A stretch of DNA of 64,000 nucleotides, taken from NCBI GenBank assembly GCA_003254925.1, contig QANZ01045140.1, positions 1,910 through 65,909 on the forward strand, in the 5' to 3' direction. Shown here one piece after another: positions 10,561 through 23,113 of the stretch. How positions within the stretch are numbered: the stretch's first letter is position 1; every line of letters starts with the position of its first letter. The position numbers and the translations under genes were made by a program. The notes under the pieces were generated by a model. That model was not told where the DNA came from and did not search any database. It saw nothing but the letters and a program-made list of their open reading frames with translations. The DNA comes from Chamaecrista fasciculata. Lineage: Eukaryota > Streptophyta > Magnoliopsida > Fabales > Fabaceae.

Positions 10561-11391
10561 TTTCTTAATTCTTATTGTATCTTTCTGTTTTATTATGGTC
10601 GAAAAAAGAAAATTGTTGTGGAAATAGGGTTCTTATTTATTTTCTTTTCATTATCTCCCTCAGCCTCTTTATTTATCGTTTATTTTGGTACATCAAGAGG
10701 GCTAAGCCTAGAAAAAAGAAAAAGACAAGCACAAATCAGAAACCTCAGGGCACATCAGTCCTCTAAAATCATCAAAGAGCAACTTTTTGCAAGTATTTAT
10801 CATTTTCATTTTATAAACCAAAAAATAAAAGTCATTTTTTCAAATAATTAGAATAATTTGAGTGATTTGAAAAATTAAAACTTTTTAACTCAGAAGTCCA
10901 TTGCTAACTCAACATAATTCTAATTAGAAACCAGTCTCCAACTTGTAGAACTTTACAAACAAGTGTACAACTTGATCTACAAATATGTAATCAACACTTT
11001 TTTCCCAGCATCCTAACAAATTGATCTAACACCAACCTTGTTGAAAATTCCATGAAAAACTAAATTCTTGCCAAGCTCTAAAAGTAACTAACTTACATTT
11101 AAAGCAATCTTTAGTCATATTGCCTATGTAATGCAGCTATACTACTCACAACTATATACTTTGTTTTACCACTAAATATTGCATTAACTTTTTGCCTTTT
11201 CTTTTAATGCACAGGTTCACAATTGATCCAACATTATATATATGACTATCTTCAACAGCTAGTCTACTGAGAAAAATGCGCAAGAAACCTAATTACTTTT
11301 AACACATTTGCTGCTATGGCACCCACTTTTGCTTCTCTTGTTCTTCTTTCTCATCTAAACTTTGTAGTATCCTCAATAAATGGAATAGCGA
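10561..11391. other. 3' flank of the kinase gene
   Basis: AT-rich DNA downstream of the kinase stop codon on the minus strand. The 3' untranslated region presumably occupies its right end, but no polyadenylation site was assigned. No other gene is seen. Confidence 0.45.
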
Positions 11392-14300
11392 TCACATGAG
11401 GATGTCGCCTTCGAGCATCCGGAGCACCTATATCAGATTACAGAAAAGTACATATAAATAATGAGCTCAATGAGGATAAGATGAACCAGTAAACAATCTA
11501 TGGTAAGTGAACTCTAAGTAGGAATTAGAGTAGTTCCTTGCAGATAATTCTAAGTAGGTAATGCAATTATGTCAACGAATATCAATGGTAGCAAAACATA
11601 TAATGATATTCCTAGACAAGACATGCTTTCATCTCACACTAACCACTTCATCTTTAATTTCAGTATGTTTACTTGAGAGTTCAGAAGTGACTCTTCTTTT
11701 CTGGATAACACTCCATCTGAGATCAGATTTTAATTGAAAGTTTAATTCATATTAATACTTCACAAATGAATTCTAACGCTTCCCTTTTTCTACCTGAAAA
11801 ACCATATTAGATAGTAGTAAATATTTTCTAGTCTAGATAAGATATGTTAGTAGAGATATCAAAACCCATTAGCATTATTTTGATCTAGAAAATTTAAATT
11901 CTGGTAAATTGCAATGAACTTCCACACCTTTGAAATAACGACTTATGACATTGACATCACAAGGAAGTAAACATAACTATAGATAAGACTTGAAATTTTG
12001 CCAACCTGAGACATTCGAGGCCTGAAATGAGGGTCCCGCCGAATACACAACGAGCAACATTGCATCATACGATGAACCTCCTGATCGATATAGCAGCTTT
12101 TCAAGCTTGGATCAACCAGTTCATGAATGGCATCTCTTTCAAGCAATGGGCGTGCCTATCCAAAATTCATTGAACCATGCAAGAGTATTAATAAAGAAAC
12201 ATGACTACTTTTGTTTTAGAATAAAATAGGCGCAAAAATGCAACTACCCTGCTTGTTCTTATGGGAGACATGACATGATAACTACATTATTAAATTCAAT
12301 CTTTACCAAATGCTTAAATATGTTTGAATCATCAAAGTATTACCCATTCAGTGAGGCATTGTTGTCCTCGAGGCCGGTTTATGTCAATAGCTTTCCATCC
12401 TGTAACAAGCTCCAGGAGTACTACCCCAAAAGAATATACATCAGCCTTTTCAGTTATTTGGCCACTTTGAGCATATTCTGGGGCCAAATACCTGTCAAAT
12501 TTCAAGCTTTTGATCATTCTTTTTACAACTAATGTAAAGAGAACACAAAAGTAAAAACTGAAAGCGAAAGATGAAAAGAAATTGGCTTTCTTCTGGTACC
12601 TACCCAAATGTGCCAATTACTCTGGTTTCCTCACCCATATCTCCATCAGGCTGCCATCTAGCAAGTCCAAAATCTCCCACCTAAAATTCATCAGTGACAG
12701 TTAGTTTAAATTTTATATTGTGAGAGTTGAGACACACCTAAAAGCGTCAATTATACACATATTGCTTCATGCATGAACAAAATATGTCTGTACAGATGGA
12801 ATAGTTACTAAGAACTTCTACAAAGTGAGTAATGAAAATAATATAATATTTTAAAACTACAGAAGCACAAGACTTACTAATGCTTCAAAATCATGAGTTA
12901 GGAGGATATTGTTAGGCCTCATATCACGATGGACGATACAACCCACTCTACATTCTTCATGAAGGTACCTTAAACCACGAGCTGCACCAACTGCAATTTT
13001 CTGTCGTGCAGACCATTCTAGTACATTCTTGTTTCGTCCTGCAAAATTCAAAATGGGCTTTTAATAACTTTTGCCTCTTACCCTTCTCCCCCACACTCCC
13101 CGCTTTTAATTTAATCCTGAATTTGTATGGTCAGACATAATGCATATATCAATTTGGAAAGGTACAAATAACAGAAAGTAGCTCTTCCAACAGCAATTGT
13201 TTACATGTTCAGAAACACAACCATTATAATAAATTCTATTGGGATTATGGTCAAATACTCTCAATCGTAGTTGAATGAAAATCAAAACATGGAGCCTTCT
13301 CATGAATGTAATGCAAATTACCATATCAAGACACTAGAATGCCAACTGGAAGAACTGCATTTAGTCATATACAGTATTGCATATAAATGTTTAAAAACAT
13401 ATAAAGGGTTCAAAGGAATTTACCATAAAGATGAAAATCTAGAGACCCATTGCAGATATATTCATAAATTAGCAATCTTCTTCCATCTTCCACACAAAAT
13501 CCAATTAGCATCACAACATTACGATGTTGTGCACAACTTAATACCTCAACTTCTGAGCAAAATTCTTTATCACCTTGAGTACTGGCCAATTTATACTGCT
13601 TGACAGCAATGACCTGCCCATCAGGTAGGACACCACGGTGTACCGAACCAAACCCACCTTCAGCCAAAAAATTTGCTTGAGAAAAACCCCCTGTGGCAAT
13701 TTGCAGTTGAGCAAATGTAAACAATCTTGGAGAATTCCCAAATACAGGTGTCTTATGCTGACAAATAGAACACAATGGAGGAGAGCCTAGGGGTGTATTT
13801 CTTGACAGAGAAATTGCTTCTCTAACACTTTTGCTCAAGCCAACATCAATTTTACCTTGAAGAACTCCAATACCAGGTTCTTGATCCAACTTGGAGACTT
13901 TCTGAAGCAAGGTTTCATAGGCAGACAACAAAGCATGATCACTGTATATTTGCATACTGTCACTATGTTTCGAGAAGTCACCTTCTATACTCATGACATC
14001 AGCAGTCCATGGTTGAAAATATGAACTTTTGGATGATAAACTCAGTTTTTCACTTTCCGAGTCAGACTCGGTCTCCTCTGGATTTTTAGGTTGTTCATGG
14101 ATAAAGGCCCTCCTTTGTCTTCCATATATATCGGAGTGGAAAAATGGTGAAGTCCCGGGATCTGAGCTCGATATTGATGATGTTCCAACATCAGTTGCAG
14201 TTAATGGTGACCCTTGTTCTGGACTGCTTGCAGGAGTAACAGCTGGACCTCTAATAATATCTCTATACTCAGACTTGCCTTTTAAGTTTCTTGGATACTC

Positions 14301-15495
14301 ATTCAACTCTGGTGACATTGAACAATCCCCCTTAAGCTCCAACTTCGGTGAACTGATCAAATTCAGACGAAGAACCTCTGCCCGAGATCCCTTCATGATT
14401 ACAACATTGCAACGCAACTCCTCCAAGCACTTCTTCTTTTCATGTTTCAATTTTCTGTAATTGTGGAAGAATGAATATACATGATTTTCAGTTACTAAGA
14501 AATTGACCAATGTTCCCTAACTTGAAGTAAATATTTCAAACTAGAATTTGGTCTCTAATATGCATTCATGTAAGATACAAAGTGTTTATGATATTTATAC
14601 TTGTCCAATATAACCCAGCTTGATTGGACTCTCTTGGCTTCAGCAGCCACTACTCCTCCTGCTCCATGTAATGAACCAGAAAGAATCTTCACTCTGATCT
14701 TTATCTGCATAAACCATTTTCATTGGCAGGTAGAAATGGTGAGAAGTGAAACTAATTTAAAAATAGGAAAAAAGTAATTCATGCATGTTCGGAAATTACC
14801 AATAAAAAAAACTCATCCCAACCTTTTCTGGATCATAAAAATCATGGAGTTGAAGCACCAAATGAGAACATGAATTGACAATGATTTCCTTCTGATCTGA
14901 AGCAGCTCCTAGATGGGATCTCCAACGACTTGTCGTGCAATCCGTGGTAAATCTTGAAAGGCCCCATATCCTCTTACCTGAAAATGCATAATATGACAAT
15001 CAATTTCCCCTTGGCATATTAACATTGAATTTCCTAGCATGTCCAACAAAAACAGAAGACATCAAAAAGTCCATGGAAACATCAGATTATTGCAGAGAAT
15101 CAGAGGGTTGCAACATTATGAAACTTGCTATTTCTTCTTCACATTTACCATTGCCCATGGAAACTTCAGCCTTAGATAACAGATCAGATTGAAATTAATT
15201 TCACTCCACATTAAACATGACATTCTTATTGTACATGCATTACAACTTAAGAATAATAATAGTTTGAAAGAAAATGATGAACAGAAGAAAAGTAAGAGAG
15301 TAAAACAAAAATACTTGAGGAGAGAGCAGGAATGAGGACCAAAAGCTTGACTGAGTCCCCAGGTTGAACCACATGAGTCAAAGCCCACACTAATGCTGTC
15401 TTTGAAATCTCTTTCGAGCCTTTGACTGCAACCACCACCACTTTTCCTCCTCCTACTTCTCCTTCCTCTTCACAACCACCATGCTTTCCATTCAT
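11392..15495 (-). CDS. Receptor-like cytoplasmic kinase with USP-like N-terminus (680 aa)
   Basis: This is a protein kinase with an N-terminal adenine-nucleotide alpha-hydrolase-like (USP-type) domain, of the family often annotated 'inactive protein kinase SELMODRAFT_444075-like'; no signal peptide or membrane span is seen. Nine exons were derived: 15315-15495, 14823-14977, 14601-14704, 13424-14454, 12878-13038, 12604-12680, 12344-12491, 12006-12155 and 11392-11427, phases agreeing throughout. USP-like part: residues about 15-180, then a Ser-rich linker. Kinase domain: about 400-675, with Gly loop AEGGFGSV, Lys432 in IAVKQ, HRD at 527-529 and DFG at 547-549. The catalytic loop reads HRDMRPNN, with Arg replacing the usual Lys two residues after the Asp. 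The last exon gives only [11 protein letters not shown] before the stop, so the tail is short. Activity cannot be decided; the function is probably signalling. Confidence 0.88.
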
Positions 15496-17007
15496 CTCAA
15501 TTTTTCAACTCACAAATCAAATCAGTTTCACAACCCTTAAATCATTGCAATTTTATGTTACCCAGATGAAAAGCTCACACAGAAACAAACAATCAAGAAG
15601 CTACTTCACATGGAAATCCACACTTTCTCAACAAACAAGAGTGAAGAAGAAGTGAAACCGCTTGGTAGTAGAAGCGTGTAATGCGTGAGGCTACACAAAG
15701 AGAAAAGAAAAAACAGAATCTGCTTCATGTGATCCAAACCCATCAGCCGAATTTCATTTTGGAAGCTTTAGGAAGAAAAGCAAGCATATTCTTCTAACAG
15801 TTCATGTATGATGATGATGATGACGGCGATAGAGAAACACCCATAAGAAAACAGAGGAAGCAAGAGCAAAGAAGGATAATCTCAAGCTAATAACGACACG
15901 AAGAAATGGACAGATCAATTTAATTAGAAGGACTCGATTTCTCACTGACTGAACCCACAAAAGTTAACATCTTTTTTAGAAAATTCAAAAAAGAAAAAGT
16001 TGAAGTTTTGGTTTTTATTTATTTTTTTCAATTTCCTGGCTCTGTGCTGTATGATTGTACATCATCATGTCTTGTGTCGCTTGATGCAAGAGAAATGAAT
16101 ATTAAAAGGTGTAACAAGTACTAATATAAGCAAGTTACATGAATTTTACTTACAATTCACTCTACCATGGTTTTTTATTATGCTAATTTGTATGTATCAC
16201 GAATAACTAGGCTTGATTGGAACTCTCTTTGAAAGTTCCAACTTGTAAATCATATATTAATCATATAATTAATCTGAAAATGTGTAGTAATTAGTCTCCC
16301 ACCAATCATTACCCAACATTTGGCACAAGATGTGAAATATACAGTTTACAAGTGGATTTTTTTAATGGAAGGTAGTGTCAAATTGGGAATTATTTATTTG
16401 TTTATATATTGAGTTATGAAAGGGTTTGGTTATTTATTGCAAATAAAGACGTTGGCGAAATCCATGCACAATGGAAATGAATAGATTGCGTGTACTTTAT
16501 TACATTTTTTTGTTTGCTTTGGTAAACGCAACAAATTAAAGATAGAGGAAACAAACATATGCACTTACACGCCAATTATTGATTGATGAATAATGAAAGG
16601 GAGAAACTATTGGAAACATATATAATTGACTGCGTAATCTATGTTTACACTTTATTACAAAAAGGAAGCCTGATGTAACTTTAATGGCCAACAATCCTCA
16701 CACGTCTACATTCTTACTTTTTTTAAAGTTAGTTAATCTAGTTTGAAGACAAAATAATTTTGACTGTCAAATGATTTTGATCTTTGTATTTGTTGTGGAT
16801 ATTTCAAATTTATGTATATATATATATATCAATTGAGATTATTAGAATTATTATGATAGTTTAGTGATTGATTATATCAATTGCATTTATTTTTTATTCT
16901 TTAAAATAGATTTCTTCTATTGTATAAATACCTTGCATCTTTTTCACAATAGAATAATGTCTTCGTCCTCTTACCATATTTTAGATAAAACAAAATAATA
17001 ATAAAAT
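15496..17007. other. Upstream region of the kinase gene
   Basis: The kinase ATG is at 15493-15495 on the minus strand, so its 5' UTR and promoter should lie here. A short (ATG)n-type run occurs near 15808-15822. From about 16000 the DNA is AT-rich without a recognisable gene. No convincing TATA box was assigned. Confidence 0.4.
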
Positions 17008-17493
17008 TGTTGGAATATAGATCCACTCTTAGTGGATTGGACCGAGTCAAAAGTGATTTCATAATAATAATTATTATTATAATTGAATAACAGTTAAGTT
17101 TAATTAATTAATGGATATTGATTACGAGAAGTGGGGAGGTTGTTATGGGGAATATTATTTTCAGATTTTAATATTAAGATTTTGAAAAGATATTATAAGA
17201 AAATTACCCCACTATTCTAACATTAGGGGATTTGGCTTTCATCCTCATTTCATGGACACACAGGTACGGTTAGTTTCTCAAGAGGAGAAAAATATTGAAA
17301 AAAACGTGAATGAGAACTTCAGAGCGAGTTTCTGATTTTCGGAGTATTGTGGAACTCTATCGGTCTCTAAGTTTGTCTCTACTGGTGTGTTTGTTGTGTA
17401 TAATGCGAGAGCGTAGATCCGTGTTTGAGATCGTGACTGGGTCTTCGCAAGGGTATTTTGAATCGACTATCTAGGTACGCCCTAATTCTTTCA
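17008..17493 (+). repeat. Ty1/copia-type 5' LTR
   Basis: The segment begins TGTTGGAATATAG and ends ..TTCTTTCA, one base before a primer-binding site. TG...CA ends, 486 bp, and the PBS downstream support a copia-type LTR in plus orientation. No matching 3' LTR was found in the window. Confidence 0.75.
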
Positions 17494-17494
17494 A

Positions 17495-17506
17495 TGGTAT
17501 CAGAGC
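17495..17506 (+). other. Copia primer-binding site
   Basis: TGGTATCAGAGC, the classic plant Ty1/copia PBS complementary to initiator methionine tRNA, one base after the LTR end at 17493. Confidence 0.85.
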
Positions 17507-17731
17507 TGTGTTGCGATATTCTTGTATATATATGGTTGCCATGTTTCATTCCTGGTTCATCATGTATGGTAACCATGAAAATATGAACTATGTATGTTTA
17601 TCGTTTTCTCGTTTGCATTTTTTTTTTTGCTGAAGTGCTCCAATTGTATGTGTTTAATATTATAGAATCATGACCAGAATATTTGATTCTCAATACATAT
17701 CGTGGGACGATTCATAGAATTCATTTTTATA

Positions 17732-18345
17732 GGCAAAAGACCCTTTTGTACCCCTAACGTTTGGGGTCAGTTTCAGTTATACCTCTAACGTTTGTTTTGT
17801 GTCAATTATGCCCCCAATGTGAAACGTTGGTGTCAATTATACCCTAACCTCAATTTTTTTGGGCCAAAGTCCTATTTTGGTCCCTCAAGTTTTCTCAAAG
17901 TTCCGTTTTGGTCCTCAAGTCTCCAACAAATTTTTCGAACAATGGCAGCCTTCATTTTGCGAACAAACGACCGACAATATAATTTTCAGCAATTGTGTAA
18001 TTTTTCGGCGACTATGTAATTTTTCGGCGGCTTTCCAGTCATTTTTTTCGCAAAATGGAGGCTGTCATTGAACTCAGAAGGTTAAAAAACCTTAGATTAG
18101 GAGTTTTCGTAATTGTCGAGGCCGTCGTGTATCTCGCCGAAGAGTTCGCTAGAGATTTGAGGATCCAAGACAGAACTTTGAGCAAACTTGAGGGACCAAA
18201 CTAGGACTTTGACAAAATAAAAATTGAAGTTAGGGTATAATTGACACCAACGTTTCACATTGGGGGCATAACTGACACAAAACAAACGTTAGGGGCATAA
18301 CTGAAACTAACCCCAAACGTTAGGGGTACGAAAGGGTCTTTTGCC
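17732..18345. mobile_element. Mutator-like MITE, 614 bp, inserted in the copia element
   Basis: Inverted ends start ggcaaaagacccttttgtac and end gggtcttttgcc, and the TIRs are about 110 bp long. An exact 8-bp repeat tttttata flanks the element (17724-17731, 18346-18353). An inner inverted repeat around 'ttttggtccctcaag' at 17875-17920 and 18160-18220 suggests a second foldback element or extended arms. No transposase is present. Confidence 0.85.
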
Positions 18346-18353
18346 TTTTTATA

Positions 18354-20600
18354 TTATGTATGTTGAATTTTCGAGTTTCTAAAAAACGTGGTTTTAGACT
18401 CTGAAAATTATACCATTGTGTAGAGCATGAAAAAAAAATGATATAAAATTTGCGTGAAACCGAGTTCGGATGAGAAAGTTATGGCTCTCCGAAGTTTGTG
18501 GGACGGACCCGAATTTCATTTTGCGAAATGACCCGGCTGGAGGTTTAAGACAACCTCCAGCCATTGAAACGACGTCATTTTGCTGTTTACTTTAAAAAAA
18601 AATTGTGAAGTAGGCCGAGTTTGGTTCGGTTGGACCGAACCGGTCCAAGCCCAAAACAAAAAAAAAATTATCCAGATTTATTAAAAAAATTCAAAAAAGG
18701 CCAATGAATGCCACGTGGCACCTTCGATCGGCGCGTGAGTTCCAACGTCAGCTAGCAGCCGGCGAGTGGAGTCCAGTGAGCCGGCGGGTGTAGCTGTCGG
18801 ATCTGTATAGGGTGGCGCGTGGAGCATACACGCCCTTATTGCAAGTGACAAACGCAGTTTTTTGAATTTTCTGTTATTTCTTGCTTCTCGGGGCATGTGA
18901 AGGCGCGTTGGTGGTCAAATCGAGTTGTTGTTCATCTCTAAAAATCCGTACATTTGAGATCTTCAATTTGGTATATCATTTGGTATATTTTGAAGTTGTT
19001 TCGGGTCTATTTAGTGATTTTTAGTGAAGTGCTTATTTTCTTTTAATTCTTTTATGTGAAATGAAATAAAGAAAATTTATGCATTTATCAAAATGATGTT
19101 ATTATTTTTTTTTCTGTGTTACAATGAGGCAAGAGGCTTCAAGTAACAATGAAATAACTAAATATAATACATTGGAATTTTTCGTATTGAGACGATAAAA
19201 TTTACGAAAATGTTTATCTCTTGATGAGAATCTTGAGGAGGACCCAAAAGAAAATTCGATGAGGAATTAGAGACCCCAAGGAGGATTAGAGGATCCAGAG
19301 GAAGACCTCGACAAAGATCATCATCAAACTGGGCCTAACGAGATGATGATTTCTGGCCCAACGACTATGACATAATTTCCCAATAATGCCCTAGAGTTGG
19401 AGTTGGAGTTGGATTTTGACTTTCAATGTTCGCGAGTTCTTTCAAGCGAAGTGGACGTCATAGAGGAAGGAAAAGAAGTAGACCATTCACTCACTCCGAC
19501 TCGGGTTGTGAACTTTGCTGAATAAGACTTAGCACTTTTTTTTTGTCAAACTAAGGTTGTTGATAGCATAAAATTGTGAATAAAATGTTTCTGGGGTTGA
19601 ACCATTAAGTTAGTTGCTTCTCTAACGTTGAAAACACCAAAACCTAAGAAAACGAGGAACAGAAATTGCAATATTTGATCTTCATAATCATGTTTATTGA
19701 TATGTATGGTGTTTTATTCCATGAATTTTTTTCCACTATTTTTCCTAGCTTTAACATTTGATGTGATAAATGTTTACTATGTATTGTATATTGTATACAT
19801 TTTATATGCTTATTTGAATTAAGTATATAAATGTGAGCTTTAATTATTATTTGTTAATAATTGAAGTATGTTTCTCATAAGTGGGAGCTTTTAGAAGAGA
19901 TGTCTTCTAAGAGTCAAATCAATTAATAATTAATAAAAACATATAAAATTTTTTGATAGTGCATAATGTTCATTGCTTGTATCTGTGTGATGAGAGGTAC
20001 AAACATAAACTCTTGATCATGGGTCTTACGATTACATTATTCACTGATTGAGAATAATATGAGTGTATGACATTGTATACCTAGTTGTGCTATATAACTA
20101 AAATGTTCTATGGTACATTTCTCTTTGAGAAAGCAAACGTATAGTTATGTGGGATCAGTTTGTCACAAAACTGAAAATACAAACCAAGAACATTATTGCT
20201 AATTTAATTGTAAGGTAAGCTTAACGGGGACAACTAAGATATCTGGCATTGAAAAGTCAAATACATTTTAGAGGAACTAAGATGCTATTGAACTTTTCAC
20301 AAATGTTTGGCTCAATCCAAAACTTAATATAGGATAAACCACAAAGCTTACCAGTTTCTTTGAAAAAATACGACATAACAAGTATTACACTTTTGAGTAT
20401 TATGGTGATGAGCTAATTTGTGAGTTTGAGAGGCAGAAAATCGCAAAGGCTGTGTGAATAGTTTTGAAGGCTAAGTTTGGTGATGGTTTCAGCAATGAAT
20501 TGATTAGGTTGACTATAAGTTCGATACCTATAAGTTTAAGTCAAACGCTCATATGAGGTAGCATCTAAGACAAATGACTAACATAATTAGAGCATAATTA
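18354..20600 (+). pseudogene. Degraded copia internal region, including gag-like relic
   Basis: After the copia LTR and PBS, no intact polyprotein remains. Around 19220-19520 an acidic/Arg-rich linker-like coding texture occurs. Around 20220-20580 a heavily mutated plus-strand frame resembles copia Gag (LNG-N-Y-xx-W start, then a KAKFGDGF-type segment). Several stops and shifts exclude function. Whether both parts belong to the LTR at 17008 or to a second element is unclear. Confidence 0.45.
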
Positions 20601-21081
20601 ATTTAATTATTTTATTAAATATACTAATTTAAATTTAATGACAAACATAATTAACTGTTGGTGTTTAAAATATTATTCTTACTAATAAATTTAAGTTAAT
20701 ATTTTACTAAAATAATTATATTTATTGTAATTATGTATTTTAAGGATAAAACATTATAATTTGATCTTCATATTTTACTCTCATAACTCACTGAATATTT
20801 TTTTTCTTAGATCTTTGAAAATTGCACAAAACCCCATCTTCCTCTTAAATTACACGCACGCATAATAAATTTCCTTTGTGGTTCTTTCAAAACTTCTCTC
20901 ATCGAGTAACTTAACTAATTACAGATTAGTCTAGAAATTTAACCTTCTTTATCAAATAAGTCCCTAAAACCAACAAATCGACACCCATGGACCTTGATTC
21001 AACTATAGTTGTAAACACCGCATTTTTTCGCAATCTTTTTATAAATAAAAAAATTTTTAAATAAATTCCTTTTGTGAGTCT
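20601..21081. other. Unassigned AT-rich DNA
   Basis: No gene or clear repeat boundary is seen. Tracts near 20930-21000 (aagtccctaaaacc..cccatgga) have weak inverted counterparts near 22800-22900, perhaps from an older TIR element into which the Pack-MULE inserted. Confidence 0.35.
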
Positions 21082-21356
21082 TTTCATAAAGGCTTAAGTG
21101 CACTTTTGGTCCCAATACTATGACTAAGGTTTCAATTTGGTCCCATAACTATTTTTGTTGCAGATTTGGTCCCAAACCTTCGCAAAAAGTTTCACCGTTA
21201 GTCCCCTGGTCACTTCCGTCCAATTTTCGCCGTTAAGTGTGACGTGGCAGTCTGACTGGGATGCTGACGTGGCAAAATCAAATGAGATGGAGTAAGTTAG
21301 GATCAATATGTAACATTTCATAACTTCTCTGGACTGAACGCATAATTTTATCCCAA

Positions 21357-21713
21357 ATGAATTGCCTTTTTCTTCTTCTTCTTCATTTTCTTCTTCTTCA
21401 TTCTCTGGCTTCCACACTCCCTAACTCAAACTCCTTCAGCGATTTCGGATCCATTAGTTTCGACATCGAACAACCTCGCGTTCTGCCTCCCGCGGCGGCA
21501 ACGACTTCTTCATCTTCCCTCCAAGTCTTGGCCTCCATGACGCGAACCATCTACGACGTCGCTCAGACCCGATCCATGCTTAAGGTCCTCGGAGACCGCC
21601 CCGACCACAAGGACGTCGACAACGCCAAGGCGAAACTCGCGGATTTGACGGCGCATTTGTTAAGACAGCTGGAAGAGATCGTGAAACACATTTCCAGAAT
21701 CATACAACAAAGA
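21357..21713 (+). CDS. Captured ORF for a putative secreted protein (partial)
   Basis: An ATG lies just inside the left arm of the Pack-MULE and opens a frame of 119 readable codons before the gap. It starts with a Leu/Phe-rich hydrophobic stretch (residues 1-19) that looks like a signal peptide, followed by a Ser/Asn-rich and Pro/Ala-rich linker and then an Arg/Lys/Asp-rich helical segment (SLQVLASMTRTIYDVAQ, KAKLADLTAHLLRQLEEI). GC content and third-position C/G use are higher than in any nearby gene, as expected for a fragment taken from elsewhere. I do not recognise the family. The 3' end is lost in the gap, and the frame across it into the right arm is meaningless. Confidence 0.5.
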
Positions 21714-21865
21714 NNNNNNNNNNNNNNNNNNNNNNNNNNNNNNNNNNNNNNNNNNNNNNNNNNNNNNNNNNNNNNNNNNNNNNNNNNNNNNNNNNNNNNN
21801 NNNNNNNNNNNNNNNNNNNNNNNNNNNNNNNNNNNNNNNNNNNNNNNNNNNNNNNNNNNNNNNNN
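21714..21865. other. Assembly gap (152 n)
   Basis: A run of n between the two arms of a long inverted repeat. Such palindromes commonly break assemblies, so the gap length may not be real. Confidence 0.95.
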
Positions 21866-22119
21866 AGTCCAGAGAAGTTATGAAATGTTACATATTGATC
21901 CTAACTTACTCCATCTCATTTGATTTTGCCACGTCAGCATCCCAGTCAGACTGCCACGTCACACTTAACGGCGAAAATTGGACGGAAGTGACCAGGGGAC
22001 TAACGGTGAAACTTTTTGCGAAGGTTTGGGACCAAATCTGCAACAAAAATAGTTATGGGACCAAATTGAAACCTTAGTCATAGTATTGGGACCAAAAGTG
22101 CACTTAAGCCTTTCATAAA

Positions 22120-23113
22120 TGAATAAAACTTTTTGGATAATTTTATATTATTTAAAGTTTTTGGATCCAAATAAAAATTAAAAATAATAATATTCAACAA
22201 AAATATAAGCTCAATTTCTCAAAAAAAAAAATCAGAAAACGATGCGTTTTGCCCATGTTACTATTCTTCTTCCTTCTTCCTCATTTCATTTCCTCGCCAA
22301 AAACCCTAAACACGACCGATAGAAATAGCGAAGACGCCAGCTTACCTCTGTAAAGAAAACTCACGCAAGCTCGTGACCACATTGTGCAATCGTCATCTCA
22401 TTTGCTTTTTAGATTGGCATCGCACCAAGTGATGCGTTTTCTCGGTCTATAAGTAGCTAGCAGACCAAAAGAGTATTGGAGGGAGGATTTTTCTGCTTTG
22501 TTTTTCGTTTGAGGGGATTAATTCTTTGTTGTTATGGTTTTTTCAATTTTGAGAGAGTGTGTGTCGTGAGTTTGAGAGGAAGAAAATCGATCTGAACCAA
22601 AAGAAATTGTGCTGCAAAGATCGATATAAAGATAGGATTTTGATTTTAGGTCGGCGTTTTTCTTCACTTGTTTTCTTCATCTTTGTCGCCAGAATCACGA
22701 TGAAAAACATGGGAGGAAGAGTTTTGTTTTTATTGTTTCAGGGACCTTTTGGATAAAGATAATAAAGATTTGGGACTAAGTTGGTGAAGACGATTAAGTG
22801 AACTAGGGACTGATTTGATGAAGATGATTAAGTTTTTAAGTTAAACTGCAATTATAAATTGATTGAAACCCATGGAAAGGACTTAAATGCACAAAAGGAA
22901 ACTTATTTGGGGGTTCTTAAGTTGTTTTAAGTGGTCACGTGCATCTCATGATAATTTTTTGGTAAATTGTGACGGTAAGTGACCACAAGGTATCAAAGTG
23001 CTAACGACGTAAATTTTAAACTTTAAAGTAGTCGGGAGTCAAGTTTTGTCTTTCAAGGCACTAAAGTGAAACCGGCCTTAACTACAAGGTACCAAAATGT
23101 ATTTTACCCTTTT
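22120..23113. other. Unassigned intergenic DNA with TIR fragments
   Basis: No supported gene. At 22970-23108 sequence of the type 'accaaggtatcaaagtg...ggtaccaaaatgtattttaccc' looks like one end of a 'ggtaccttgtggtt' MITE. The 22250-22600 part has a GA/CT-rich, promoter-like texture but no ORF of note. Confidence 0.35.

Larger units (their letters stand above)
21091..22110. mobile_element. Pack-MULE with about 245-bp terminal inverted repeats
   Basis: The left arm (21091 to about 21336) starts ggcttaagtgcacttttgg, and the right arm (21866-22110) is its near-perfect reverse complement. A 9-bp direct repeat tttcataaa flanks it (21082-21090, 22111-22119). Between the arms is GC-richer coding-type DNA (21357-21713) unlike the neighbourhood, then an assembly gap. 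Long TIRs, a 9-bp TSD and captured genic sequence with no transposase are the definition of a Pack-MULE. It is about 1020 bp including the gap. Confidence 0.88.

Noticed and set aside
10243-10851. 202-aa gene
   Set aside because: Overlaps a decayed LINE tail and has no coherent domain.
14029-14460. 143-codon plus-strand frame
   Set aside because: Exact shadow of kinase exon 4 on the other strand.
17379-17576. 65-codon minus-strand frame over the LTR/PBS
   Set aside because: Antisense to the copia LTR end, no domain.
21357-21923. A single 188-codon frame across the Pack-MULE gap
   Set aside because: The part after the gap is the inverted arm, not coding sequence; only 21357-21713 was kept as a partial ORF.
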